64,000 nucleotides of DNA from Bacteroidota bacterium (GTDB lineage: Bacteria > Bacteroidota > Bacteroidia > Bacteroidales > Porphyromonadaceae): assembly GCA_023395395.1 (NCBI GenBank), contig JAEWZH010000012.1, forward strand, positions 1 to 64,000. Reading direction: 5' to 3'. Below the pieces are notes generated by a model, which did not search any database, was not told where the DNA came from, and was given only the letters and a program-made list of their open reading frames with translations. Both the position numbers and the translations under genes were made by a program. Of this stretch, positions 35,301 to 43,037 are shown piece after piece. The first letter of the stretch is position 1; each line of letters opens with the position of its first letter.

Positions 35301-37238
35301 GGTATAGGGTTGATCCTTTGTCGAAAGCGTGAAGTGCTCCTTATTCTGCTTATTCCCCCTCGATAGGGAGTAAGCCTCAATCGGTATATCGGTCTCCTCA
35401 GTAGAGATATGTTTGTACGTAGTCGCCGTATTCCCCAGTGCATCCGATGCTGTTAGCTTAATACCATAGCCTCGGTACTCTATCTTGGGTGTCGTGATGG
35501 TAAATAACCCATTGTCGCCCGACTGCACTTCGATTCTTTGGCTATCTCCATACTCCATAAGCACCTTAGCTGGCGTAGGATTGCCGTTGAGGTCGGTGGT
35601 CTTGCCCATCACAACAAGGGGATGCCCAAGTACATAGCCCTTAGGGATACTATCAATCTGCACCGATAGGTAGCTCCGCTTATAATCCTCCACCCTTATA
35701 TTTTGGCTGCCAATTGCGCTCTCAATACTAAAGTTGCTAAGATTGGCATCCTCTGGTAATTGGAAGGTCGTCTCTGCCACCCCTTGAGTATTGGTGGTGA
35801 CGGATACCTGACTGAGCTGTACTCGCTCAGCTTCTCTCCAAGCGTTGAGCGTAAGTAGCAAATTGTAGTGGGGTAGTGTCTGCTCCTCTTTCGCTCCCAG
35901 CTTGGATACTACCACACCCACTTTCACCTCCTGACCACGGCGATACATAGGTCGGTCGGTATAATAGTCTGCCTTTGTAGTAGGCACTCTCTCCCATTCA
36001 ATCTCTTTCTGACGCTGAGGCACATAAAAGGAGAAAGGTTCTGCCAAACGACTATCCTCCACCTTGACCATATAGCCCTGCGACTTCATGTCGAAAGTGA
36101 TTTGCCCCTCCTTATCACTCCTCAACACCTGTCCTTCCGCCTTTGCCACAACACCTCCTACCGGTATACTAGAGGCGCGATCAAGCACCCGAAGTTGCAT
36201 CTTATCACCCTCGATATGATAGACGCTCAGATGAATCTTTTCATACGCTACATAAGTAGAGTAGTTCCTCTTATTCCTGCTAGTGCTGTAGTAGTATATG
36301 CCTGGTTTTGGGAGCTTGTCTGTGAGCTCCATCCTTACAATCCCAGAGGGGATAGATGCGACCTTGGTTTCAGCCCTCATCAACTGCTCCTCCGTGGCAA
36401 AGATCCCAAAGATTTTCAGCTTCAGCTCACCTGTGGCTGTATTCAACGCTTGAGTATCTATGGATACTCTCTTCGTCCCAAAGCAACCTTGATAGATACC
36501 GTCCCCTTCGGAAGCATATTCACTTCCAGTTAGTTTTGCTCTAATCTCCCTACCCTTTTTTTCAAGCGTAGGCATCAGACGCATCCACTCTTTGTCGGCA
36601 TCGGTAGCTTTGTCAGGCAATATTTTATCCTCGATGGGCATAAGTGTAGTATGATATTCCTCTTCGAGCATCAGCATATCTATGAGACTCCCCTCAGGTT
36701 GATTGCCGAAACGGGGGCGGAACTCGCCATACTGCTCCACCGGATAAGCATCTCTAAGAATCATAAGTGCCTCGGGATAGTACGCTTTCTTTAGTGCCAC
36801 ATCCAGCTCCTCCTGTAGTAGCTTCTTCACAGGATCGGAGGCATGAGCAAAAGCACTTGTAACCTGGATGGCATTGACATAGAGCGACTCTCCCTCTCGT
36901 AGATTAAAGCGCCACCGCTCCACTCGCTCTTGGCGAGCTAAACTTCTACTCTCAGCCATACGGAGTACCTCTCGCTGTGAGAGTAGTCGCCCTAGGAGAG
37001 CTACCGCCTCTCGATCGGTCTTTTCTTTACTCCACAGCAAAGTATCTACCGAAGTATCATTGGTGGCATCATACTCTTGTATACTGCGCCAATAGTTTTG
37101 ATAAAGGCGACTCAAAGCCCTCATCTCCTCCGTGATTGTTATTTGCTCCCGCTTCATTTCGCTGTCCTTTCCCAATAGTGGTAATAATACCAATCCCATC
37201 AATAGGGCTGCAACAATCCATCTACCTATTCTTGCCAT
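32364..37238 (-). CDS. Alpha-2-macroglobulin family protein, without thioester motif
   Basis: About 1624 aa, exported (hydrophobic signal segment right after the preferred start, ATG 37238). Multiple MG beta-sandwich domains: the bait-region side contains YYTDRPMYRRGQEVKVG (MG2-like), and SFKMPDTQTKYITKLYAFS...VYSPLSIELSTPRFLTWGDELEG marks the A2M domain. The GCxEQ thioester expected at the start of the helical domain is absent; that position reads around HRNININELGFFGAVHYY. The TED helices then follow, ending in a receptor-binding-like domain. Probably a periplasmic protease trap working without a covalent bond. Overlaps the TPR gene by 17 bp. Confidence 0.88.
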   Translation of the reverse strand: MARIGRWIVAALLMGLVLLPLLGKDSEMKREQITITEEMRALSRLYQNYWRSIQEYDATNDTSVDTLLWSKEKTDREAVALLGRLLSQREVLRMAESRSLARQERVERWRFNLREGESLYVNAIQVTSAFAHASDPVKKLLQEELDVALKKAYYPEALMILRDAYPVEQYGEFRPRFGNQPEGSLIDMLMLEEEYHTTLMPIEDKILPDKATDADKEWMRLMPTLEKKGREIRAKLTGSEYASEGDGIYQGCFGTKRVSIDTQALNTATGELKLKIFGIFATEEQLMRAETKVASIPSGIVRMELTDKLPKPGIYYYSTSRNKRNYSTYVAYEKIHLSVYHIEGDKMQLRVLDRASSIPVGGVVAKAEGQVLRSDKEGQITFDMKSQGYMVKVEDSRLAEPFSFYVPQRQKEIEWERVPTTKADYYTDRPMYRRGQEVKVGVVVSKLGAKEEQTLPHYNLLLTLNAWREAERVQLSQVSVTTNTQGVAETTFQLPEDANLSNFSIESAIGSQNIRVEDYKRSYLSVQIDSIPKGYVLGHPLVVMGKTTDLNGNPTPAKVLMEYGDSQRIEVQSGDNGLFTITTPKIEYRGYGIKLTASDALGNTATTYKHISTEETDIPIEAYSLSRGNKQNKEHFTLSTKDQPYTKRLLGNLAQRHLYAQLVNQRDTIALGELPIEGDKVFSLPQLASGTYSIRIYTTDGYGKLQVKETEPVYFYGSKDQKLVGEHLLWAVRLESGEILYGSSYDLPITCILEQQGIVKERRLLRTKAGQLQRLSIPEEASGAITLFALRYMEEASERIELNEEGTKERKASFVGFSFEEPFLPGANFDKRVQVLDKAGKPLAHVPVIVTVFDKAVADAAGSSYFWSLISSPEPMFIAQPRAMYAKSHGLGVEELAVLAESVAVADANGTGEDAPLRSNFVETAYFSALLLTDKRGEVHLSFKMPDTQTKYITKLYAFSTDLKEQVMDEATFEVYSPLSIELSTPRFLTWGDELEGEALLRNTSDKLITAHYYINNDRDQIAKGTVQVPAQGSIAVPFYIQASESEELKLQGRVVAGDMMDGVERIIPLRSNLSTYTVAQPISVYKQSEVSLLLPKMELSSSPLTLQLYLDPIQLLLSKLSQSHRNININELGFFGAVHYYTVYSRLQSYLIQHPDFVVELKHAASKLEQVERKPSTWMDRMADPKSLADFYKFITDEAKLQERLSAMEQTILAHAIETGGFYFSNYFRQPSPWLTHYVLASLGRLSIENSELKLQLERSLTFLEQELMREKSYYRDFVGYALIAHDYGRKLPDFGKPMKEQVEALHRNYQSSSNSTMLRYAEYCRLYESKSQYKEVRQFVQDRSRYTFNDDEKLTLMMFLQKDEQQVGEEVVKFALQVKQNTLWYDRGILDVVEAILDKVKPTRIAPDAALQIAGQRYHLTPEEQITGAVTMEYPAKADQLTISWSGVESDYIFGGLSYLVTEPSAKATPTGDKLKVEKQIFVRQVDSQGNQTFALAEHAEKGDKLIVRYLIETEQDLSLVTLVDPRPATSEFGYQFEGYGRGDRFWWHYSRRDTEDRLYIDWLPRGRHQIEIEAVASQSGHFTYGPAQIQSYYAPEYAGNSSGGTIEIGNSLMKKDVSILK

Positions 37239-38070
37239 AATTCTTTGCTCTATCAATTTCCTCTTTCGTAGCACCAAGGCGAAGCGCCTCAGCGTAGTCC
37301 TTATCTGACTCCTTCAATTCGCCATAGCTTAACCAGATAGTCCCCCGTAACAAATAATTCTCCTTATTCGCATCCTTTAGTTCATTAATCAGATGGCGTA
37401 CCTTTTCCAGCGCCTCAGATTTGCGATCCAGCCTTAGTAGCAACCACCCCATAGCCCTATAGGCATTGGGTATCTTGGGGAAACCCTCTATCAGCTTGCT
37501 CAGCAATTTCTCAGCATCCAACGCACGCCCAGCCTTTTCGTATGCCTCAGCAAGAGCGACTCGAGGGAGATATGCCTCCGGGTTGATGGTCATAATCAGC
37601 TCCAAATCAGCAATAGCTCCCTCGTATAATCCGAGCAAAGATCTCACCCTCGCTCTATTGTATAGTGGAATTTCCCATGTCGGTTGTTGGCGAATCAATT
37701 CATCCAAATCTATAAGCGCTTCATTGTACATCCCTCGCTCTTCATACACCTCTGCCCGTCGTGAACGCAACTGCGTCACCTGAGGCTGCTCTCTGATGGC
37801 ATCGGAGAGCTCGGCTAGAGCCGATGTCGTATCTTGTCGGGCTAAGAGAAGCTCTGCGAGATTACCCCTCAATACGTAGTTGATCGGCTCATTGGGAAAT
37901 CGCTCCAACGTCTCTCGCAATACGAGCTCTGCACTATCAGGTTGCTCTGCTTCGTAGTAGTCATAATAGCGCTGTACCAGTGCTTGGTATTCTTGTGAAA
38001 TAGTTTGTTGGGCTTGTAGCCCAAACTGTGAGCATATCAAGAGAAGAATGCTCAATACAAAATTCCTCAT
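37222..38070 (-). CDS. Exported tetratricopeptide-repeat protein
   Basis: 282 aa; signal peptide ending around FGLQAQ (about residue 21), then consecutive TPR motifs from about 28 to 275 (for example EVYEERGMYNEALIDLDELI and AYRAMGWLLLRLDRKSEALEKV). Probably a periplasmic scaffold. Translationally linked to the A2M gene through a short overlap, so it may assist the A2M protein; this is inferred from position only. 21 bp downstream of rsgA. Confidence 0.85.
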   Translation of the reverse strand: MRNFVLSILLLICSQFGLQAQQTISQEYQALVQRYYDYYEAEQPDSAELVLRETLERFPNEPINYVLRGNLAELLLARQDTTSALAELSDAIREQPQVTQLRSRRAEVYEERGMYNEALIDLDELIRQQPTWEIPLYNRARVRSLLGLYEGAIADLELIMTINPEAYLPRVALAEAYEKAGRALDAEKLLSKLIEGFPKIPNAYRAMGWLLLRLDRKSEALEKVRHLINELKDANKENYLLRGTIWLSYGELKESDKDYAEALRLGATKEEIDRAKNYGKNR

Positions 38071-38091
38071 AACCTAATTTATTAGAGGCTA

Positions 38092-39039
38092 TTACAGCCT
38101 ATACTTACTCTCCTCCTCATCGTTGAGGATGCTGAGATAGCTTTTGTAGCGAGAGGTAGATATCTCGCCCGTAGTTAATGCTCTACGAACGGCGCAGTCG
38201 GGCTCGTGTGTGTGGGTACAATTGCTATAGAAACACCCCTTACCCACTCTGAAAATCTCTCGAAAGTAGTGTCCCACCTCTTCTCGTTCAAACTCAATGG
38301 TGCCAAACCCCTTGATGCCAGGGGTGTCGATAAGATAGGTCCCTTGCTGCTCCCCAAAAGGAATCATCTCAGAGAATGTAGTTGTATGCACACCTGTATT
38401 GTGCTGCTCAGAGATGGATTGTGTGCGGAGGTGTGCTCCTGGGACTAGAGCATTGATAAACGTAGACTTCCCCACACCTGAGTGCCCACTGATGAGGGTC
38501 ACTCCCTCCGAAATATACGACTTGAGCTCTTCAAGCCCCCTACCCTCCTTTGCAGATACGATGAAACAACGGTACCCTATTCGCTCATAAGTGTGTGACA
38601 GCTCTTTGAGCTTTTGAAGTTCACGATCGCCATACCTATCTACTTTGTTAAAGACCAAAGCAGTCTCTACTCTATACGCCTCGGCAGTAGCAAGGTATCT
38701 ATCGATAAAGGTAGTCGATGTGACAGGGTAATTGACGGTCACCAAGAGCAATGACCTATCCAAGTTTGCACCGATGATATGGGACTGCTTGGATAGGTTG
38801 GACGAACGACGAATGATGTAATTGCGCCGAGGATGGATATTGGTAATCCACCCCATCTGCTCCCCTTCGTCAGCCTCGGGCAATTCAAAGTCTACGACAT
38901 CACCTACGGCTACAGGATTGGTAGTACGAATACCGCTTAGTTTGAAACTCCCCTTTAATTTGCAGTTGTACGTCCCACCACTTTCCACCTTTACAAGATA
39001 GAAGCTACCAGTATTCTGTACTACTAATCCTGTGTACAT
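38092..39039 (-). CDS. rsgA: Ribosome small subunit-dependent GTPase A
   Basis: Circularly permuted GTPase helping late 30S maturation. N-terminal OB domain; G4 FNKVD precedes G1 GHSGVGKST (about 189-197), then DTPGIKGFG as G3, the permuted order typical of RsgA. The C-terminal zinc site CFYSNCTHTHEPDC (Cys, Cys, His, Cys) is present. 315 aa. Second gene after frr, 5 bp downstream. Confidence 0.96.
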   Translation of the reverse strand: MYTGLVVQNTGSFYLVKVESGGTYNCKLKGSFKLSGIRTTNPVAVGDVVDFELPEADEGEQMGWITNIHPRRNYIIRRSSNLSKQSHIIGANLDRSLLLVTVNYPVTSTTFIDRYLATAEAYRVETALVFNKVDRYGDRELQKLKELSHTYERIGYRCFIVSAKEGRGLEELKSYISEGVTLISGHSGVGKSTFINALVPGAHLRTQSISEQHNTGVHTTTFSEMIPFGEQQGTYLIDTPGIKGFGTIEFEREEVGHYFREIFRVGKGCFYSNCTHTHEPDCAVRRALTTGEISTSRYKSYLSILNDEEESKYRL

Positions 39040-39044
39040 AAGTT

Positions 39045-39605
39045 TTACACGGTCATAATCTCCTTCTCCTTTGCAGCAAAGAGCTCATCCACCTTTTTGA
39101 TGTAATTATCGTGAAGCTTCTGCACATCGGCCTCACCGCCCTTAGACACATCCTCTGGCATACCCTCCTTGATTTGTTTCTTGAGGGTGTCGATTGCATC
39201 GCGGCGACCATTTCGGATACTTACCTTGGCTTGCTCAGCTTCAGCCTTTACTTGCTTGACGAGATCTCGGCGGCGCTCCTCAGTCAGTGGAGGCATGCTG
39301 ATACGGATCAGGTCACCATTATTCTCTGGCATAATTCCAAGATCAGAGTCTATAATCGCTTTCTCCACATCTCTGATTAATTTCTTTTCCCAAGGTGTCA
39401 CAATAATGGTCTTGGCATCAGGCACTGATACGTTGGCGACATTGCTTAGTGGTGTAGGATTGCCGTAGTACATTACGCGAATATCATCAAGGAGCTTAGG
39501 ATTGGCTTTCCCCGCACGGATTTTGGCTAATTTCTCATCGAGAAAAGCGATGGTCTCATTCATCGCAATCTTTGTCTCCTTCAATATCGTTTCTAACTCT
39601 TTCAT
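39045..39605 (-). CDS. frr: Ribosome recycling factor
   Basis: 186 aa. With EF-G it splits post-termination ribosomes. Family blocks: KIRAGKANPKLLDDIRVMYYG, ISMPPLTEERRRDLVKQVK and the C-terminal KLHDNYIKKVDELFAAKEKEIM helix (each quoted in part). Start ATG 39605; the longer open frame to 39638 would begin on the promoter -7 element. First gene of frr-rsgA-TPR-A2M. Confidence 0.97.
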   Translation of the reverse strand: MKELETILKETKIAMNETIAFLDEKLAKIRAGKANPKLLDDIRVMYYGNPTPLSNVANVSVPDAKTIIVTPWEKKLIRDVEKAIIDSDLGIMPENNGDLIRISMPPLTEERRRDLVKQVKAEAEQAKVSIRNGRRDAIDTLKKQIKEGMPEDVSKGGEADVQKLHDNYIKKVDELFAAKEKEIMTV

Positions 39606-39637
39606 ATCGAAAATGTCTCTATGGTTAAACTCTGACA

Positions 39638-39668
39638 CAAAGATATAGAAAAGAAGTCATTAAGCAAA
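39638..39668 (-). promoter_or_regulatory. Promoter of the frr operon
   Basis: Minus strand TTTG (39668-39665), 19 bp, TATCTTTG (39645-39638): full consensus match, 33 bp before the ATG. Confidence 0.82.
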
Positions 39669-39827
39669 AATGAGTGCAATCTCAATATCGTAAGTCCGGG
39701 TTTTCCAGAATATTTTGCATCTTCCTGAATATTTCCACAGCATCTTTTTTATTTAATCCCGACTTTATTGCGACAGCAAAAAGTCTTCCATGGTCGGTTC
39801 GATACTGTCATTGATAGAGGTTGTGCG

Positions 39828-39915
39828 AAATTCTATAGAGCGGTTAAATTCCCTCTATAGAGCGGTCAGACTTCCTCTATAGAGCGGACAAATCTCCTCT
39901 ATAGAGCCGCCAGAC
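39828..39915. repeat. Four-copy 22-bp tandem array, core TCTATAGAG
   Basis: TCTATAGAG at 39832-39840, 39854-39862, 39876-39884 and 39898-39906, exactly 22 bp apart, each followed by C(G/C)G. A degenerate fifth box (tctactgat) stays in phase at 39920. The unit is nearly identical to that at 46312. It occupies the 443-bp gap between aroK and frr; no gene is seen in that gap. Confidence 0.92.
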
Positions 39916-39925
39916 TCTCTCTACT

Positions 39926-39987
39926 GATTTGCCCTCCCTCCTCTGCTGATTCATCACAGAGTTTCAGTAGAGGAGGGAGGGCAAATC
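39926..39987. repeat. 24-bp-arm inverted repeat beside the 22-bp array
   Basis: Arms 39926-39949 and 39964-39987 pair over 24 bp with one G-T position; 14-nt loop. It lies 60 bp after the aroK stop on its strand, with little T-run, so terminator function for aroK is uncertain. Confidence 0.8.
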
Positions 39988-40048
39988 GATAGAGGCGCTT
40001 TTTTGACGCTACTGCTAGGGGAGATCTTTGTAATCTGTGATGAGTGAC

Positions 40049-40570
40049 CTATAGCAACTTCAGCAGCTCTTCTACCACTTTGTCTTCGTCTTCCGGAGTG
40101 TCGAGCTGATGGACTGGCACGGTGTGGTGCGCTTGCTGGTAGTAGGGCAATCGCAAGGGGAGTGTCGCATCTACATAGTTTCTTACGCCCTCTTCGTCGA
40201 GGTGGGCGACTAGTGGGCGACTATCCTTGACCGAGAAAAGTCTCTCGGAGAGAATCTCAGGCGAAGCCTCCAAGTAGATGACGGTGCCACGGAGCTTCAT
40301 GGTCTGGATGTTGTCGTCGTGCGACGCCATTCCGCCACCTGTCGCGATGACGACATCTTGATATTGTGATAGCTCGAGGAGAATTACCTTTTCACGCTTG
40401 CGGAATTTATCCACCCCACAACACTCTATCATATCGCCGATAGAGGAGTGGTACTTACGTGCTAGATAGATGTCGGTGTCTACGAAGGGGAGGTTTAGCT
40501 TAGCTGCCAGCTTGCGCCCGATAGTGGTCTTCCCTACACCGGTAAATCCTATGAGAAATATAGGTTTCAT
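40049..40570 (-). CDS. aroK: Shikimate kinase
   Basis: 173 aa; phosphorylates shikimate at position 3 in chorismate synthesis. Walker A GFTGVGKTT (residues 8-16), DTD shikimate-binding motif (about 33-35), IATGGG and the SRPL lid segment are all present. ATG 40570 is used; the longer frame runs into the dpp7 terminator. aroA, a later step in the same pathway, lies at 57.8 kb. Confidence 0.95.
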   Translation of the reverse strand: MKPIFLIGFTGVGKTTIGRKLAAKLNLPFVDTDIYLARKYHSSIGDMIECCGVDKFRKREKVILLELSQYQDVVIATGGGMASHDDNIQTMKLRGTVIYLEASPEILSERLFSVKDSRPLVAHLDEEGVRNYVDATLPLRLPYYQQAHHTVPVHQLDTPEDEDKVVEELLKLL

Positions 40571-40578
40571 GAGGAGAC

Positions 40579-40633
40579 AAAAAAAGAGCCAAGCGACTGA
40601 TAGTGAGATTCCCACTATTTTGACGCTTGACTC
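40579..40633 (-). terminator. Intrinsic terminator of dpp7
   Basis: Two-part stem on the minus strand (GAGTCAAGCG...CGCTTGGCTC outside, ATAGTG...CACTAT inside) followed by seven T, 10 bp after the dpp7 stop and just before aroK. Confidence 0.88.
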
Positions 40634-40642
40634 CCTAAAATA

Positions 40643-42745
40643 TTATTTTACAAGTGTTAGCTCATTGATGAGATAATCTGCCTTCCCCCAATACTTGATT
40701 GCCCAGAGGACGTAGCGGATATCTACGCTGATGGTGCGTTGCATGTTGGGCTCAAACTCTATATCACCACTCATTGCCTCCCAATTACCGTCAAAAGCAA
40801 GACCGATGACGTTGCCCTCTCCATCAAATACAGGGCTACCAGAGTTGCCACCGGTGATGTCGTTGTTGGAGATGAAGCAGAGACGGAGATTGCCATCTTT
40901 GTCGGCAAATTCACCGAACTTCTTATTCTCAAACATCTCCAGAAGCTCAGGCTGAACTGCAAATTCACTGCTCTCTGGGTCTTGCTTCTCCAAGATGCCT
41001 TGCTGTGTGGTGTAGTAGTCATACCAAGCGCCATCGTAAGGCTTGTAGCCACTTACCGACCCGTAGCTCAATCGCATGGAGAAGTTGGCATCACTTGGGA
41101 GGTACTCGTCACTCATCTCTTGAAGACCAGCCATGAAGAGACGACGCCCCTTTTGATACATAAAGACGGTTTCTCTGAGTCTTCCTGAGATTTTATCGAG
41201 CTGCTCTCTATAGCTCTTCACCACTTGCACAGCAGGGTCTGTTTCGTGAGCAGCCTTGAAAAGTTCATAATTTTTGAGTGCTTCTAGCATACGCTCCTTG
41301 TGGAGGACTATTGAATTGTCGTACACATACTGCGCATACTTTTCGTAGTCGCCACCAAAGTCCCTATCTATCATCTCAAAGATTGAAGGAAGATAAGCAG
41401 GATCTACACGCTCTTTTGTCACCTTTAGCATCACAGGAAGGGTCGCCTGGCCTACAATCGGATTAAAATCCTTGTACAGCGCATCGGCATCAAACGCTTG
41501 GATATTTTCTGATGGCATTGCAGTAAAGGCGCGGAACTCGGTGCCACTCAGCGCCTCGGAGAGGATGATGCCATTATACCTCAGCTTTCCCTGAGCCTCA
41601 AGAGGGATACGGAGGCTATCCAGCACGAAGCCGTACTTTGCGACACGTCCCTTGTCGGCGGCAACCCACTGAGAAAATCTGCGCTCAATCTCTTGCTTAT
41701 TCTTTACCACGTTAAGTCTTCGGAGACCTCTATTCATTCCGATGGAGTTCTTCCAGAAATTGGAGCTTCCTGCGTACTTATCGGCATACTGGATACGGAT
41801 GGCGTCATCGCTCTCCATAAACTTTGACCAAACATCTTGTTTGAGACCACGCACGAGGATACGTGGAGCATTTTCATTTTCTATCCTACTCTTGACACCC
41901 CAAGAGCTAAGATAGCGGTCTGTGCTACCGGGGAAGCCGATAGTCATTGTATAGTCGCCATCAGACACCCCACGGGTCGATACCTTAGCGAAGTGGCGTG
42001 GCTTATAGGGCTGATTGTCGGCAGAATACTTGGCAGGCTTATTATCTTTGTTTGCATATACACGGAAGACGGAGAAGTCGTTGGTATGACGTGTCCACAT
42101 CCAATTGTCCGTATCGCCACCGAACTTGCCCATAGATACCGGTGGAGCAAATACCATACGCACGTCGGTAAATACGTCATACACCACCAAATAGTAGGCA
42201 TTATGCTCATAAAATGGATAGACCTGAGCAGCAGTATTCGGTTCGTCTTGATACTTCATGGCAATCATCCCGGCAGCCGTCTGTATCGCCTGCATGCGCT
42301 TCATCTCATCCTCAATCCCTGCTACGGAGGCGAGCACTTGGTCTGTAACATCCACAAACTCGCGGAGGTACATCACCGAAAGACCCGGAATGGGAAGCTC
42401 CTCGCTCCTATTGTGTGCGACAAAACCATTCTTTAGATAGTCGTGCTCTACCGAGCTCTGACTCTGGATGGAACTGTAACCACAATGATGGTTGGTAAAT
42501 AGCAGGCCTTCGTTGGATACCGTAATGGAAGTACAACCATTGTCAAAGATTGCTACGGCACTGGATAAGCTGGTACCATCTTGATTGTAAAGATCATCGG
42601 CATTGAGCTTTAGGCCCAGCTCACGCATACGATCCATATTTTCCTGCTTGATCATGTTGATGAGGAACATGCCCTTATCTGCTTTAGCCATCGGAGCTAT
42701 GAGCAATAGAGCGACCGTCATCAAAGAAAATCTTAGATGTTTCAT
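40643..42745 (-). CDS. dpp7: S46 family dipeptidyl-peptidase, DPP7 type
   Basis: 700-aa exported serine protease that removes dipeptides from peptide N termini, feeding amino-acid catabolism in asaccharolytic Bacteroidales. Signal peptide to about residue 22. Chymotrypsin-like triad: His in LLFTNHHCGY (about 87), Asp in the DTDNWMWTRHTNDFS region, Ser635 in GNSGSP. The P1-specificity position reads AFDGNWEAMSGDI (Gly653), as in DPP7 (hydrophobic P1) rather than the Arg of DPP11 (acidic P1). ATG 42745 is the start; the frame is open to 43045 only because it reads through the tRNA-His gene. Confidence 0.95.
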   Translation of the reverse strand: MKHLRFSLMTVALLLIAPMAKADKGMFLINMIKQENMDRMRELGLKLNADDLYNQDGTSLSSAVAIFDNGCTSITVSNEGLLFTNHHCGYSSIQSQSSVEHDYLKNGFVAHNRSEELPIPGLSVMYLREFVDVTDQVLASVAGIEDEMKRMQAIQTAAGMIAMKYQDEPNTAAQVYPFYEHNAYYLVVYDVFTDVRMVFAPPVSMGKFGGDTDNWMWTRHTNDFSVFRVYANKDNKPAKYSADNQPYKPRHFAKVSTRGVSDGDYTMTIGFPGSTDRYLSSWGVKSRIENENAPRILVRGLKQDVWSKFMESDDAIRIQYADKYAGSSNFWKNSIGMNRGLRRLNVVKNKQEIERRFSQWVAADKGRVAKYGFVLDSLRIPLEAQGKLRYNGIILSEALSGTEFRAFTAMPSENIQAFDADALYKDFNPIVGQATLPVMLKVTKERVDPAYLPSIFEMIDRDFGGDYEKYAQYVYDNSIVLHKERMLEALKNYELFKAAHETDPAVQVVKSYREQLDKISGRLRETVFMYQKGRRLFMAGLQEMSDEYLPSDANFSMRLSYGSVSGYKPYDGAWYDYYTTQQGILEKQDPESSEFAVQPELLEMFENKKFGEFADKDGNLRLCFISNNDITGGNSGSPVFDGEGNVIGLAFDGNWEAMSGDIEFEPNMQRTISVDIRYVLWAIKYWGKADYLINELTLVK

Positions 42746-42817
42746 AAGTAATATTTGTAATTGACAAAAATTTATCTCCACAAATCTACCCATTTCCAAT
42801 GAATTAATGATACCAAC

Positions 42818-42853
42818 AAAAAAAGGAACCAAGGTAAATATGACCTTGGTTCC
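42818..42853 (-). terminator. Intrinsic terminator of tRNA-His
   Basis: Minus strand 11-bp perfect stem GGAACCAAGGT/ACCTTGGTTCC (42843-42853 with 42825-42835), 7-nt loop, then seven T. Confidence 0.92.
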
Positions 42854-42891
42854 TCTCAAACACTTAAAATGTATAACACCTAAACACAGAG

Positions 42892-42965
42892 GGTGAACGA
42901 CGGGGATCGAACCCGCGACAACTGGAACCACAATCCAGTGCTCTACCAACTGAGCTACGTCCACC
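42892..42965 (-). tRNA. tRNA-His (GTG)
   Basis: Acceptor GTGGACG/CGTTCAC, D-arm AGCTCAGTTGGTAGAGC, anticodon stem CTGGA/TCCAG with loop TTGTGGT (anticodon GTG), T-arm GCGGG-TTCGATC-CCCGT. The extra G at position -1 facing C73, specific to tRNA-His, is encoded (42965 / 42892). No 3' CCA. Confidence 0.97.
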
Positions 42966-42994
42966 ATTTCAATTGAAATCCTCAATTGCGTCTG

Positions 42995-43025
42995 CAAAGA
43001 TACATAATATTTTGTAACCGCCAAA
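42995..43025 (-). promoter_or_regulatory. Promoter of tRNA-His
   Basis: Minus strand TTTG (43025-43022), 19 bp, TATCTTTG (43002-42995). Confidence 0.82.
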
Positions 43026-43037
43026 TGGATTGATTTG

